Positions 26,317 through 34,671 of a stretch of DNA of 64,000 nt are shown in pieces; position 1 is the first letter of the stretch, and the number at the start of each line of letters is the position of its first letter. Source of the stretch: Sandaracinaceae bacterium (GTDB lineage: Bacteria; Myxococcota_A; Polyangia; Polyangiales; Houyiibacteriaceae); contig JACKEJ010000007.1 of NCBI GenBank assembly GCA_020633055.1, positions 620,001-684,000 of the forward strand, in the 5' to 3' direction. A program made the translations under genes and the position numbers. The notes below the pieces were generated by a model. The model was given only the letters and a program-made list of their open reading frames with translations, searched no databases and had not been told where the DNA came from.

Positions 26317-27767
26317 CCGACCGAGCCACCACGGGCGCGCCGACCTTCGCCGTCGTCGGTCGCGTGAACAAGGGCAAGTCGAGCGTCATCGCCAGCTTGA
26401 TCGAGAACGACCGCGTCAAGATCTCGCCGCGTCCAGGCACCACGACGGAGTGCGTTCGCTACAACGTCGCCATCGACGGCGAGACGCTCTTCACGGTCAT
26501 CGACACGCCAGGCTTCGAGGACGCCCCCCGCGCGCTGCATTGGATGAAGTCGCGTGAGACGAGCGCCGCAGAGCGTCCGCAGCTCGTGCGGGACTTCGTC
26601 GAGACCTTCACGAACACGGACGAGTTCACGGAGGAGTGTCGCCTGCTGCAGCCCATCCTGGACGGGGCGTGCATCCTCTACGTGGTCAACGGGGACGAGC
26701 CCTATCGCCCCAACTACGAAGCGGAGATGGAGATCCTCCGCTACACGGGGCGCCCCACGATGGCGCTCATCAACCGCAGCAGCAGCGGGCGGTACCTGGA
26801 CGAGTGGCAGCGCGCCCTCGATCAGTTTTTCAAGCTGGTGCGGCAGTTCGACGCGCACGGCGTCACGTACCGCGACCGGCGCGAGCTGCTCGCCGCCTTC
26901 CGGCTACTGACCCCGCGTGAGAGCGCGCAGCTGGACAAGGCGCTCTCGGGGCTGGCCCTGGAGCGCCAGCGCCGGCGCTACGAAGTGGCGGGCATCGCCG
27001 CAGACCTGCTCGTCGACGCGTTGAGCTACCACCTCACCATCGTGCTCTCGGACGCGCAGTCCCTCGACCTCGAACGCGCCCGGCTCGAAGCGCAGTTCCA
27101 TGACGCCCTACGTGGGCTCGAGCTGACCGCGCACCGCAAGATGGCCGAGGTGTTCCTGCATCGCCTGGAGGGTTGGTCTCCCGAGACCGCGGCGGATCTG
27201 GAGAGCGGGGACGACCTGTTCGCCGAAGAGACCTGGAACGTGATGGGGCTGTCTCCGAGCACGTTGGTCGCGCTCAGCGCCATCAGCGGGGCGGCCGCCG
27301 GAGGCGCCATCGACGCCGCGGTGGGCGGCGCCTCGTTCATGACAGGCGCTGTGTTGGGAGGCCTCGGCGGTCTCGGGCTGGGCGTGTACGAGCTCAACCG
27401 CCGCTTCGCGAGCGCGAGCACCTTGTCGGACCAGGTGGAGTCACTGCTCAACGCGCGGCGAGGTGGTCAGCGCGTGCGGGTAGGCCCTCACCCGTCCATC
27501 AATTTCCCGTTCGTGCTGCTGGCGCGCGCCTGCGTGCACTTCGAGCGCATCCGGGCCTGGGCGCACGCGGTGCCGGAGCTTCCCGCCGCGCCGATCGAGC
27601 CCGGATCCGCGCTCGCAGGCCTCGACGGCGGCGCGCGCAAGCGGCTGGCCGAAGCGTTCAAGCAGGTCCGCAAGAAGCACCGCAACGTCCCGCGAGAGCT
27701 GCGGTGGGAGATCCATCAGGTCGTGCGCGCGCTGTTCGACGCCGCTGCGGGCGAGGACGAGGGGTAG
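26313..27767 (+). CDS. DUF3482-type GTPase
   Basis: 484 aa. An Era/MnmE-like G domain occupies about residues 8-185: G1 GRVNKGKSS, G2 threonines in RPGTTTE, G3 DTPG, and a G4-like INRSSSG that departs from NKxD. The C-terminal DUF3482 region is helical and contains a Gly/Ala-rich hydrophobic stretch (about 312-350, LSAISGAAAGGAIDA... GGLGGLGLGVYEL) that could insert in or touch the membrane. The partner is the DUF2868 membrane protein translated just before it. A role in membrane-linked GTP signalling is plausible but unproven. Confidence 0.85.
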   Translation: MTDRATTGAPTFAVVGRVNKGKSSVIASLIENDRVKISPRPGTTTECVRYNVAIDGETLFTVIDTPGFEDAPRALHWMKSRETSAAERPQLVRDFVETFTNTDEFTEECRLLQPILDGACILYVVNGDEPYRPNYEAEMEILRYTGRPTMALINRSSSGRYLDEWQRALDQFFKLVRQFDAHGVTYRDRRELLAAFRLLTPRESAQLDKALSGLALERQRRRYEVAGIAADLLVDALSYHLTIVLSDAQSLDLERARLEAQFHDALRGLELTAHRKMAEVFLHRLEGWSPETAADLESGDDLFAEETWNVMGLSPSTLVALSAISGAAAGGAIDAAVGGASFMTGAVLGGLGGLGLGVYELNRRFASASTLSDQVESLLNARRGGQRVRVGPHPSINFPFVLLARACVHFERIRAWAHAVPELPAAPIEPGSALAGLDGGARKRLAEAFKQVRKKHRNVPRELRWEIHQVVRALFDAAAGEDEG

Positions 27768-27864
27768 CCCGCCCACACGCACCGCTGCGGCACCCGCTCG
27801 GTCTGGCGCACGGCGTGAGAGTGCACCCTTCCGCCAGAACCACCGGCGCTCGGCGCCCGTCGCG

Positions 27865-28479
27865 CTACGCGCCTCGGAGGTACCCGTTGGCCTCGAGGTA
27901 CGCGATCACCGCGTTCGCGCTCTGGTCGACGTCCTGCCCACCCGTGTCGACCCGCAGCTCGGGCGCTTCCGGCTCTTCGTACGGCGCGCTGATGCCTGTG
28001 AAGTCGGGGATCTCGCCCGCCCGCGCCTTCTTGTACAGGCCCTTCACGTCGCGCTCCTCGCACACCTCGAGGCCCGCGGCCACGTGCACCTCCACGAAGT
28101 CGCCGGGCTCCATCGCCGCACGCACGCTGGCGCGGTCCTCGCGGTAGGGTGAGATGAACGCCGTCAGCACGACGGCGCCCGCGTCCGTGAACAGCTTGGC
28201 GACCTGCCCGACCCGCCGGATGTTCTCGGTGCGATCCGCTGCCGCGAAGCCCAGGTCACGGTTGAGGCCATGCCGCACGTTGTCCCCATCCAGCACGTAC
28301 GCGAAGACACCGCGCTCCGTGAGTAGCCGCTCCACCCGGTGCGACAGCGTGCTCTTCCCCGACCCGCTCAACCCGGTGAGCCACAGGGTCACGCCCCTGT
28401 GCCCGTGCGCCGCCGTCCGGGCCGCACGACTGAGCTCACCGATGTGAAAGGTCAGGTTCTTCGCCTTGGGTTCCGACAT
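27865..28479 (-). CDS. cysC: Adenylyl-sulfate kinase
   Basis: Phosphorylates adenosine 5'-phosphosulfate to PAPS in sulfate activation. 204 aa, with P-loop GLSGSGKST (about 34-42), DGDNVRHGLNRDLGF, ISPYREDR and KGLYKKARAGEIPDFTGI, all canonical. It stands alone, not fused to an ATP sulfurylase. It is the last gene before a convergent gap of 97 bases (27768-27864) with no clear terminator. The upstream 149-base gap holds a tandem repeat at 28515-28597. Confidence 0.97.
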   Translation of the reverse strand: MSEPKAKNLTFHIGELSRAARTAAHGHRGVTLWLTGLSGSGKSTLSHRVERLLTERGVFAYVLDGDNVRHGLNRDLGFAAADRTENIRRVGQVAKLFTDAGAVVLTAFISPYREDRASVRAAMEPGDFVEVHVAAGLEVCEERDVKGLYKKARAGEIPDFTGISAPYEEPEAPELRVDTGGQDVDQSANAVIAYLEANGYLRGA

Positions 28480-28514
28480 GCGCGGAACTTAGAGCTTGAT
28501 GCCGCAGTGGCGCA

Positions 28515-28597
28515 AGGCGATGGCGCCGGACGACGCGCTGGAGGCGATGGCGCCGGACGACGCGCTGGGGGCGAGGCGATGGCGCCGGACGACGCGC
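28515..28597. repeat. Three near-tandem copies of a 24-base unit
   Basis: Identical 24-base units lie at 28515-28538, 28542-28565 and 28574-28597 (core GGCGATGGCGCCGGACGACG), spaced 27 and 32 bases apart. They fill most of the gap between cysC and the DUF72 gene and are not part of either coding frame. The unit contains the palindrome GGCGCC. Confidence 0.85.
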
Positions 28598-28628
28598 CGC
28601 GGGCGAGGCGCGACGACCCGCCGGCGAG

Positions 28629-29618
28629 TCACGCCTGGGCGTCGCGCAGCAGCTCCGCCAGCGCACGCACTGTCAACGGGCTGCTGCCCTCGGCCTTGTT
28701 GTTGACGATGACGTAGACCTCGAAGCCTCGCTCCACGGCCTCGCGGATGAGCCGCACCACGTCCGCGCGCATCTTGGGCTGCGGCTGCACGATGCGGTCG
28801 AAGGGCGCGAAGCGCTGCCGCGCGTCCTCGAAGGCCATCCCAGGCGGAAGCATCAGCCGCGCCACGACGAACGGCCCGGGCATGCACCCTGGCAGCGCCA
28901 GCTGCGCGCCGATGTCCGGCATGCGCGACCAGAAGTTGAACACGTGCGTCGCGCCATGGTCGCGCAAGATGGGGAAGTAGCCTGGCGTGAGCAGCTCGCG
29001 GTCGCGCACCTCCACCGCGAACTGCAGCGCGTCTGGCGCCGCCTCGAGGAAGCGCACCAGAGCGGTCTCCCAAGCGGCCGCGTCGATGGGCGCGCGGCTG
29101 GGCGGCACCTCGACGACGAGCGGGCCGATGAACTCGCGGAACGCGGCCAACACGGGCTCGGCGACGTGCTCTCGGAAGAGGTCGGGGTTCAGGAAGTCGG
29201 GATTGGGCCGCCCCGCGTTGTCGCCATAGCGCGGGTGCTCTGGAAACACACGCGTCGTGACGCGCTCCCACACCTTCATGCAGGCGCGAAAGCCCTTTGG
29301 AAGCTGTGCGGCATAGGCGGCCAGCTCCGCCTCGGGGATGGGCCCGTAGAAGCTGCGGTCGATGCCGACCGTGCGTAGCAGCGGGTGGCGCGCGTACTCC
29401 GCCAGCGACTCACGCACGAAGGCCGCCTGGCTCGGGTACTGGCGCTGGTAGACCGCCCCGTGCCAGCCGGGGAAGGTCCAGCTGGATGTCCCGAAGCGGA
29501 CCCCGGCGGGGAGCGCCTGGGCCAGAGCGTGCAGCGCCGGATCCACCGGCAGCCCCGCGACGTCGGCCGCGCCCGCGCCACCGAACAGCCCCAGCTGCGC
29601 GCGGCGCCCAGCAGTCAC
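28629..29618 (-). CDS. DUF72 family protein
   Basis: 329 aa, of the DUF72 (YecE-like) TIM-barrel family. Typical elements are VRFGTSSWTFPGWHGAVYQ, TVGIDRSFYGPIPE, VVEVPPSR, FAVEVRDRELLTPGYF and YVIVNNKAEGSSPLTVRAL. The biochemical function of the family is unknown. The GTG start overlaps the mltG stop (GTGA), so it is translated with mltG. Confidence 0.9.
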   Translation of the reverse strand: MTAGRRAQLGLFGGAGAADVAGLPVDPALHALAQALPAGVRFGTSSWTFPGWHGAVYQRQYPSQAAFVRESLAEYARHPLLRTVGIDRSFYGPIPEAELAAYAAQLPKGFRACMKVWERVTTRVFPEHPRYGDNAGRPNPDFLNPDLFREHVAEPVLAAFREFIGPLVVEVPPSRAPIDAAAWETALVRFLEAAPDALQFAVEVRDRELLTPGYFPILRDHGATHVFNFWSRMPDIGAQLALPGCMPGPFVVARLMLPPGMAFEDARQRFAPFDRIVQPQPKMRADVVRLIREAVERGFEVYVIVNNKAEGSSPLTVRALAELLRDAQA

Positions 29619-30700
29619 TCGTTGCTCCGCAGGTAGTCATCGACGGCCTCGTTGTGCCGCTCGAGCGTGGCGCTGAAGTGGTGACGCCGCCCACCGCGCG
29701 CGACGAAGTAGAGGTAGTCGTGCTGGGTGGGCGCGAGGACGGCCTCGATGGCCGCGATCCCCGGGTTGCAGATGGGCGTCGGCGGGATGCCGGGGTGGCG
29801 GTAGCTGTTGTAGCGGTTGGCCGGGTCTTGCAGCATCGCGCGCGTGATGCGCCCGCGGAACCCCGCGCAGCTTGGGGCACGCTCGGGCTCCGCGCGGCAG
29901 CCGTAGCTGACGGTGGGGTCCGCCTGCAGCCGCTGACGCGGCAAGAACGTGGTCGAACGCAATCGGTTCAGAAAGACGCCGGCGATGATGGGCCGCTCGT
30001 CGTGGACGGCCGCCTCGCGCTCGACGACGGAAGCCAACGTCAGCACCTCGTGCATGCCGAAGCCCAGGTCCCGCCTGAGCTCGGCCAGACGGGCTCCGTA
30101 CCTCCGCTCGAGCGGCGCGGTGCGCCTGCGGTAGCTGCGGACCATGCGGCCGATCATCTGCGTCGGCGTCCGGTCGTCGCGGAGCGTGTAGGTGTCGGGG
30201 AACAGGTAACCCTCCGCACTGCCCCCTGGGATGTCGAACTGACGCAGCACCGTGGGGTCCACCGTGGCGGACAGAAACGCGTCGGCGCGCACCAGCCCGA
30301 AGTGCTCGAGCCTCTCCGCGACGTCGAAGCGCGTGAACCCCTCTGGGATGGTCACGTTGATGCTGCGTGGCCCCAGGCCCCGCGCGACGCGACGCGCGAC
30401 TTCGGCCGGCGGCAGGTCGTCCGCCAGAGCGATGCGTTGATCCGTGCGTAACGTGTGGTGCGCGCCGAGCAGTCGAAGATACAGGGAGAACAGCCACGCG
30501 TCGTGAACGACCCCTTCGGCTTCAAGCTGCTCCGCCAGCTCGCGCGCGCTGGTGTCGAGCTCGATGGCGACCACGACCGCGCGCCCGCGCCCGGGACCGG
30601 GCTCGCGCGGATAGACGACGAGCACGTACACCAGCCCCGCGACCGCCACGGCCAGGAGCGCCGCCGTGAGCCACGTCAGCAGCCGCACGCGGGGGCTCAA
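29615..30700 (-). CDS. mltG: Endolytic murein transglycosylase
   Basis: Inner-membrane lytic transglycosylase that cuts nascent peptidoglycan strands and helps set glycan length. An N-terminal membrane helix (LLTWLTAALLAVAVAGLVYVLVV) is followed by the YceG domain with TIPEGFTRFDVAERL, GYLFPDTY, catalytic Glu in ASVVEREA, LQADPTVSYG and GIPPTPICNPG. I chose the TTG at 30698-30700 because it overlaps the ruvX stop as TTGA and begins just before the membrane helix, as neighbouring genes do. A GTG at 30817 would add 39 low-complexity residues overlapping ruvX. 361 aa. Confidence 0.93.
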   Translation of the reverse strand: MSPRVRLLTWLTAALLAVAVAGLVYVLVVYPREPGPGRGRAVVVAIELDTSARELAEQLEAEGVVHDAWLFSLYLRLLGAHHTLRTDQRIALADDLPPAEVARRVARGLGPRSINVTIPEGFTRFDVAERLEHFGLVRADAFLSATVDPTVLRQFDIPGGSAEGYLFPDTYTLRDDRTPTQMIGRMVRSYRRRTAPLERRYGARLAELRRDLGFGMHEVLTLASVVEREAAVHDERPIIAGVFLNRLRSTTFLPRQRLQADPTVSYGCRAEPERAPSCAGFRGRITRAMLQDPANRYNSYRHPGIPPTPICNPGIAAIEAVLAPTQHDYLYFVARGGRRHHFSATLERHNEAVDDYLRSNE

Positions 30701-31269
30701 CGCTGCTTGCGTGCCCTTCGTGCGCCCTTGCTGCGAGCGCGGGCGCCGCGAGCTGCTGCTTCGGCGCTGGGCTGTTCGTCGGCCGCCGCCACCTCTTCGC
30801 TGTCCGCTTCCGGCCACGTCTCCTGTCCTCTAGCGTCGAGGAACGCTTGCAGCAAGATCGCCGCAGCCGCCTCGTCCACCACGCGCCGTTGCTCGGCCTT
30901 GGGCACGTTGAGGGTCCGCAGCGTGCGCTCGACCGCCACCGTCGACAAGCGCTCGTCCACGAAGTGCACGGGGACCGCGAGCACGTCGCCCAGCGCGTCC
31001 GCGAAGCGCCGGACCCGACGCACCGCCTCACCCTCGGTGCCATCCAGCCGCAGCGGGAGCCCCACGACGACCCCCTCCAGCGCATCGACGACGCCGTCTC
31101 CGTCCGCATCCTCACGCGTCGCGAGCACCTCGCGCACCTGCCGCGCGGCCTGCACGTCGTCCTTCGCGCGCTTCACGGTCGCGCAGGGCAACGCCACGCG
31201 GGCATCTTCGTCGGACAACGCGAGCCCGATCCGCGCAGCGCCAGGGTCCACGCCGAGGAAGCGGCCCAT
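30697..31269 (-). CDS. ruvX: RuvX/YqgF family (putative Holliday junction resolvase/rRNA processing)
   Basis: 190 aa; the family is usually about 140-150. RNase H-like fold with GVDPGAARIGLALSD (first catalytic Asp), VVGLPLRLDG, FVDERLST and the C-terminal DEAAAAILLQAFLD. The family acts in pre-16S rRNA processing and possibly junction resolution. Two oddities: residues 54-65 read DADGDGVVDALE, a canonical EF-hand calcium-binding loop inserted between two strands, and a basic/Ala-rich tail follows residue 150. It starts 3 bases after the UbiB-like gene ends. Confidence 0.95.
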   Translation of the reverse strand: MGRFLGVDPGAARIGLALSDEDARVALPCATVKRAKDDVQAARQVREVLATREDADGDGVVDALEGVVVGLPLRLDGTEGEAVRRVRRFADALGDVLAVPVHFVDERLSTVAVERTLRTLNVPKAEQRRVVDEAAAAILLQAFLDARGQETWPEADSEEVAAADEQPSAEAAARGARARSKGARRARKQR

Positions 31270-31272
31270 GGC

Positions 31273-32730
31273 TCAACCGACGCTCGCGCTCGGGCTCTCG
31301 GCGGCGGCGTTCCCGGCCTGCGTGGCCGACGTCATCGCGGTGGGTGCCGCGGCCGTCCGAGCGGCCAGCAACGGGAGCACGTACGGGAAGCCGATCTTCA
31401 TCGCGTCCAGGTCGGGCGCCAGCTGCCCGATGAGCCAGAAGCTCATCACGGCCGCGCGCTCGACGTAGAACCAGTCGTCCGGGTACCGCACGGACTTCAT
31501 CAGCCCGCGCAGCTCGCGCCGCGCCACCTCGGGGTCGGCCAGCGCCTCCAGCTCTTTGGTGTTGGCGCGCATCAGGGCGCCCGCGGTGATGTCCTGAATC
31601 TTGAGGAGCTTCGCGAAGTAGGTCTTCACGGTCTGCTCGAGCAGCGCGCGGTCCCCGTCGGGCGCCACGAAACCCAGCGTGTCGATGCCCGAGAGCACCA
31701 GCGCGTCGTTCTGCTCGAAGAAGCCGCGCAGCACGTCGACCATGCCGTCGATCACGGTCTGGGGCGTCTCGCTGATGGCCCCGAAGTCCAGAATGACGAT
31801 CTTGGGTGTCTTTGGCGTGGGGCCGGGCTGGACCAAGAAGTTCCCGGGGTGTGGGTCCGCGTGGAAGAAGCGGTCGAGGAACAGCTGCCTATAGAAGCAC
31901 TTCACCAAGCGCTCCGCGACGGCGTCCCGGTCGATACCGAGGGCGTCGTACTCCTCGAAGCGCGTGATCTTGATGCCCTCCATGAAGGTCATGGTGAGCA
32001 CCTCGGCCGAGCTGGCCTCTTCGATGACCTCCGGGAAGAGGATGTCCGGCTCGCTCGCGAAGTTCTTCGCCATGCGCGTCATGCACGAGGCCTCGTGGAC
32101 GTAGTTGGTCTCGCGCTCCAGCAGATCGACGAGGGCGTCGTACACGGCCGAGATGTTCTGGACAGGGACGAACATCCGATACAGACGCAGCCCGAGGCGG
32201 ACCACGCGCAGGTCGACGCGCACCACGTCGCGGATGCCCGGATACAGCACCTTCACCGCGTACTTGTCGCCCCCCGCAGAGTACGCGACGTGGACCTGCC
32301 CGAGCGACGCAGCCGCGAGTGGCTCGCGCTCGATGCGCGCGAACACGGCAGAAGGTGGCTTGCCGAGGCTTTCCTCGAAGGCCCTCGCCATCACGTCCCA
32401 TGGCTGCGGCGGTACCGCATCCTGCAGACTCTCGAGCTCACGTGCATAGGCGTCCGGCAGAAAGCCACCCATGACCGAGAGCACCTGACCCAGCTTGATG
32501 TAGACCCCGCGCAGGCTCAGCATGCCGGCCAGGAGGCGCCGCGCGTTGGTGTCGTCGACGCGCTTCTGGCGCCTCTCGAGCCAAGCGGGCATCGAGGACA
32601 CCTCGCGACCGGTCTCTTCGTCACGCTGCCACTTCCGGAACACCTTCAGGAGGCCGAGCTGGAACAAGTAGCTCGCGAAGATGCGACCCAGGATGAACAG
32701 CGCTCTGACCAGTCGCACGAACAGGCTCAT
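31273..32730 (-). CDS. AarF/UbiB (ABC1) family atypical kinase
   Basis: 485 aa. ABC1/UbiB-type atypical kinase, linked in other organisms to quinone biosynthesis and lipid homeostasis. It has the KxGQ motif in YIKLGQVLS, the Ala-rich loop AAASLGQVH in place of a P-loop, KYAVKVLYPG with the ATP lysine, FHADPHPGNF and VILDFGAI. The ATG at 32728-32730 is chosen because MSLFVRLVRALFILGRI is a typical start. No C-terminal membrane pair like that of E. coli UbiB is clear. No other ubi gene is nearby; it heads the ruvX-mltG-DUF72 operon. Confidence 0.93.
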   Translation of the reverse strand: MSLFVRLVRALFILGRIFASYLFQLGLLKVFRKWQRDEETGREVSSMPAWLERRQKRVDDTNARRLLAGMLSLRGVYIKLGQVLSVMGGFLPDAYARELESLQDAVPPQPWDVMARAFEESLGKPPSAVFARIEREPLAAASLGQVHVAYSAGGDKYAVKVLYPGIRDVVRVDLRVVRLGLRLYRMFVPVQNISAVYDALVDLLERETNYVHEASCMTRMAKNFASEPDILFPEVIEEASSAEVLTMTFMEGIKITRFEEYDALGIDRDAVAERLVKCFYRQLFLDRFFHADPHPGNFLVQPGPTPKTPKIVILDFGAISETPQTVIDGMVDVLRGFFEQNDALVLSGIDTLGFVAPDGDRALLEQTVKTYFAKLLKIQDITAGALMRANTKELEALADPEVARRELRGLMKSVRYPDDWFYVERAAVMSFWLIGQLAPDLDAMKIGFPYVLPLLAARTAAAPTAMTSATQAGNAAAESPSASVG

Positions 32731-32831
32731 AGTGGCGGCCAAGCCTAGCAGCCCGCGCGCGTCGCCGCATGGGGCGTTGCGGCCCGCAAAGCCCACGCAG
32801 CAGCGTCGTCATCCTGATATGGTCGCAGGGC

Positions 32832-34670
32832 ATGCGCTCGAAGAAGCCCAACATCCCCAAGCTCCGTGAACAGCTGAACGCGGCGCTCCGAGGCGACAAG
32901 TTCGACGTGGCATTGGGCCTGTACGACGAGCTCGCGGCGGCAGAGCCCAACGACCCCAGGTGGCCGCAACGGCGTGGCGATCTCCACCGCCGCATGAAGC
33001 ACGACGACAAGGCCATCGAGTCGTACGAAGTGGCCGTCCAGCTCTACGCCAAGCAGGGCTTCGTGGCCCGCGCTGCGGCGATGGCCAAGCTGATCCTGCA
33101 GATCGACGACACACGACTGGACGTCCTCGCCCGCGTCGACCCAGACGAGGCCCGCCGCCTACACCGTGAACAGCGCCACGACGTCGTGACCGCCGTGGCG
33201 GACCCGAGCTCGGTGGTCCCAGGTCCGCTGCCCAGCGACCTCGAGCCCACCCCGATGGTGGTGCCTCCACCGCCCCCGTCCCCGGCCCTCGCAGCGGCTG
33301 GCGCTGCTCCCGTCGCCGCCGCACCGCGCATCGCGCCACCTGTGCCCACTGCGCCCAAGCCCGTCCCGCCTCCCACGGCTGTCCGTACTCCGGCGCCCGT
33401 AGCAGCGGCCGTCCCCGGTTCGGTCGACGCCCCCACGCCCCCTCCGCTGCCCGCCCCTCGAGGGCCGCTCCCACCGCCTCGAGCGCCTCTCCCTCCCGTG
33501 GTCGCAGCACCGCCCCCTCCCGCTCCATCACCGGCGGCCGCCGTCGTCCCCCCACCGCTGCCGGGCCCCCGTCCACCTGTGCCGCCCCCCTTGCCGTCCA
33601 TGGACACGGCCGATCGCGAAGCTGCGCTCCCCCGACCGAGGCGTCGCAAGAGCATCAGCGTCTCCGCGGTGGACCTGCGTCCCGTGCTGGACGCCGAAGA
33701 CGACGAGCTGCGTTTCTCCGACGTGGACGAAGACGAGGCCATCGACATCGACCTGTCCGCGATGGAGCTGGACGACTCGCAGATGATGACGCGCCCCTCC
33801 GAGGAGGTGAGCGACCACGCCGTGCTCCTGTTCGACGAGGAAGAGGACGACGACGACCGCCGGAAGTCTGCAGAGCAGCTGGCCGCGCTGCCCTCCATCT
33901 CGCTCTTCGCGGAGGTCCCGCCGGCCGCGCTCTCCAGGCTCATCAAGGACGCGGACCTGATCGAGCTCGGCCGCGGCGAGTTCCTCATCCGCGCGGGAGA
34001 CCCAGCCGATTCCCTCTTCGTCATCGTCAGCGGCGACCTCGAGGTGGACTGGCCGGGGCTCAGCACGCCCATCCCGTTGACGGAGGGCAGCGTCGTGGGC
34101 GAGGCGTGCTTGCTGGACGCGGTCACGAGACGCGCGGACGTGCGCACGGTCACGCGCGTCTCGGCGCTGCGCATCCCGAAGACCGTCATCTCCGAGATCG
34201 TCGCCGAGTTCCCAGCCGTGGACGAGGTGCTGCTGGAGCTGCTCACGCGACGTTTGATCGGCAACCTGCTGCGGACCAACCCGCTCTTCGTGGGCTTCGA
34301 CCCCGACACCCGCGCCGAGCTGGCGCGGCTCTTCGAGGTCCGACGGGCGACCATCGGCACGGAGATCTTCGTGCAGAGCAAGAAGACCGATGGCCTCTAT
34401 GTGCCGCTGTTGGGGCGCCTCGACGTCACGCAGGACGGTCGCGTGCTGGGCCGCGTCCGCCTCGGCACCGTGATGGGGCAGAGCGCGATACTGACGCGCA
34501 CTCCGGCCGAGTCCACCGTCGTCGCGGTCACGGACGCATTGGTGCTGCGCCTCCCCGCCGGGCGCTTCAACGAGCTCGCGGCGCTCTACCCCACCGCGCT
34601 GATGCACCTGTCCGAGCAGAGCGACTCGGTCGATGGCGAGCACATCTCCATCATCCCGGGGCCAGCCTGA
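32832..34670 (+). CDS. Protein with TPR-like N-terminus and two cyclic-nucleotide-binding domains
   Basis: 612 aa. Residues 1-95 are a TPR-like helical repeat (GLYDELAAAEPNDPRWPQRRGDL-type). Residues about 115-255 are a long Pro/Ala-rich linker, and about 265-345 an acidic patch. Two cNMP-binding beta-roll domains follow, about 350-465 (EFLIRAGDPADSLFVIVSGDLEV, VVGEACLLDAVTRRADVRT) and about 470-595 (GQSAILTRTPAESTVVAVTD, LPAGRFNEL). No DNA-binding or kinase domain was seen. The ATG at 32832 follows GCAGGG. Likely a cytoplasmic scaffold or sensor; ligand not known. Confidence 0.85.
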   Translation: MRSKKPNIPKLREQLNAALRGDKFDVALGLYDELAAAEPNDPRWPQRRGDLHRRMKHDDKAIESYEVAVQLYAKQGFVARAAAMAKLILQIDDTRLDVLARVDPDEARRLHREQRHDVVTAVADPSSVVPGPLPSDLEPTPMVVPPPPPSPALAAAGAAPVAAAPRIAPPVPTAPKPVPPPTAVRTPAPVAAAVPGSVDAPTPPPLPAPRGPLPPPRAPLPPVVAAPPPPAPSPAAAVVPPPLPGPRPPVPPPLPSMDTADREAALPRPRRRKSISVSAVDLRPVLDAEDDELRFSDVDEDEAIDIDLSAMELDDSQMMTRPSEEVSDHAVLLFDEEEDDDDRRKSAEQLAALPSISLFAEVPPAALSRLIKDADLIELGRGEFLIRAGDPADSLFVIVSGDLEVDWPGLSTPIPLTEGSVVGEACLLDAVTRRADVRTVTRVSALRIPKTVISEIVAEFPAVDEVLLELLTRRLIGNLLRTNPLFVGFDPDTRAELARLFEVRRATIGTEIFVQSKKTDGLYVPLLGRLDVTQDGRVLGRVRLGTVMGQSAILTRTPAESTVVAVTDALVLRLPAGRFNELAALYPTALMHLSEQSDSVDGEHISIIPGPA

Positions 34671-34671
34671 C

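Noticed and set aside
30701..30817. GTG start at 30817 for mltG
   Set aside because: It would add a low-complexity Arg/Ser/Gly stretch inside ruvX, whereas the TTG at 30700 gives a TTGA overlap like the neighbours.
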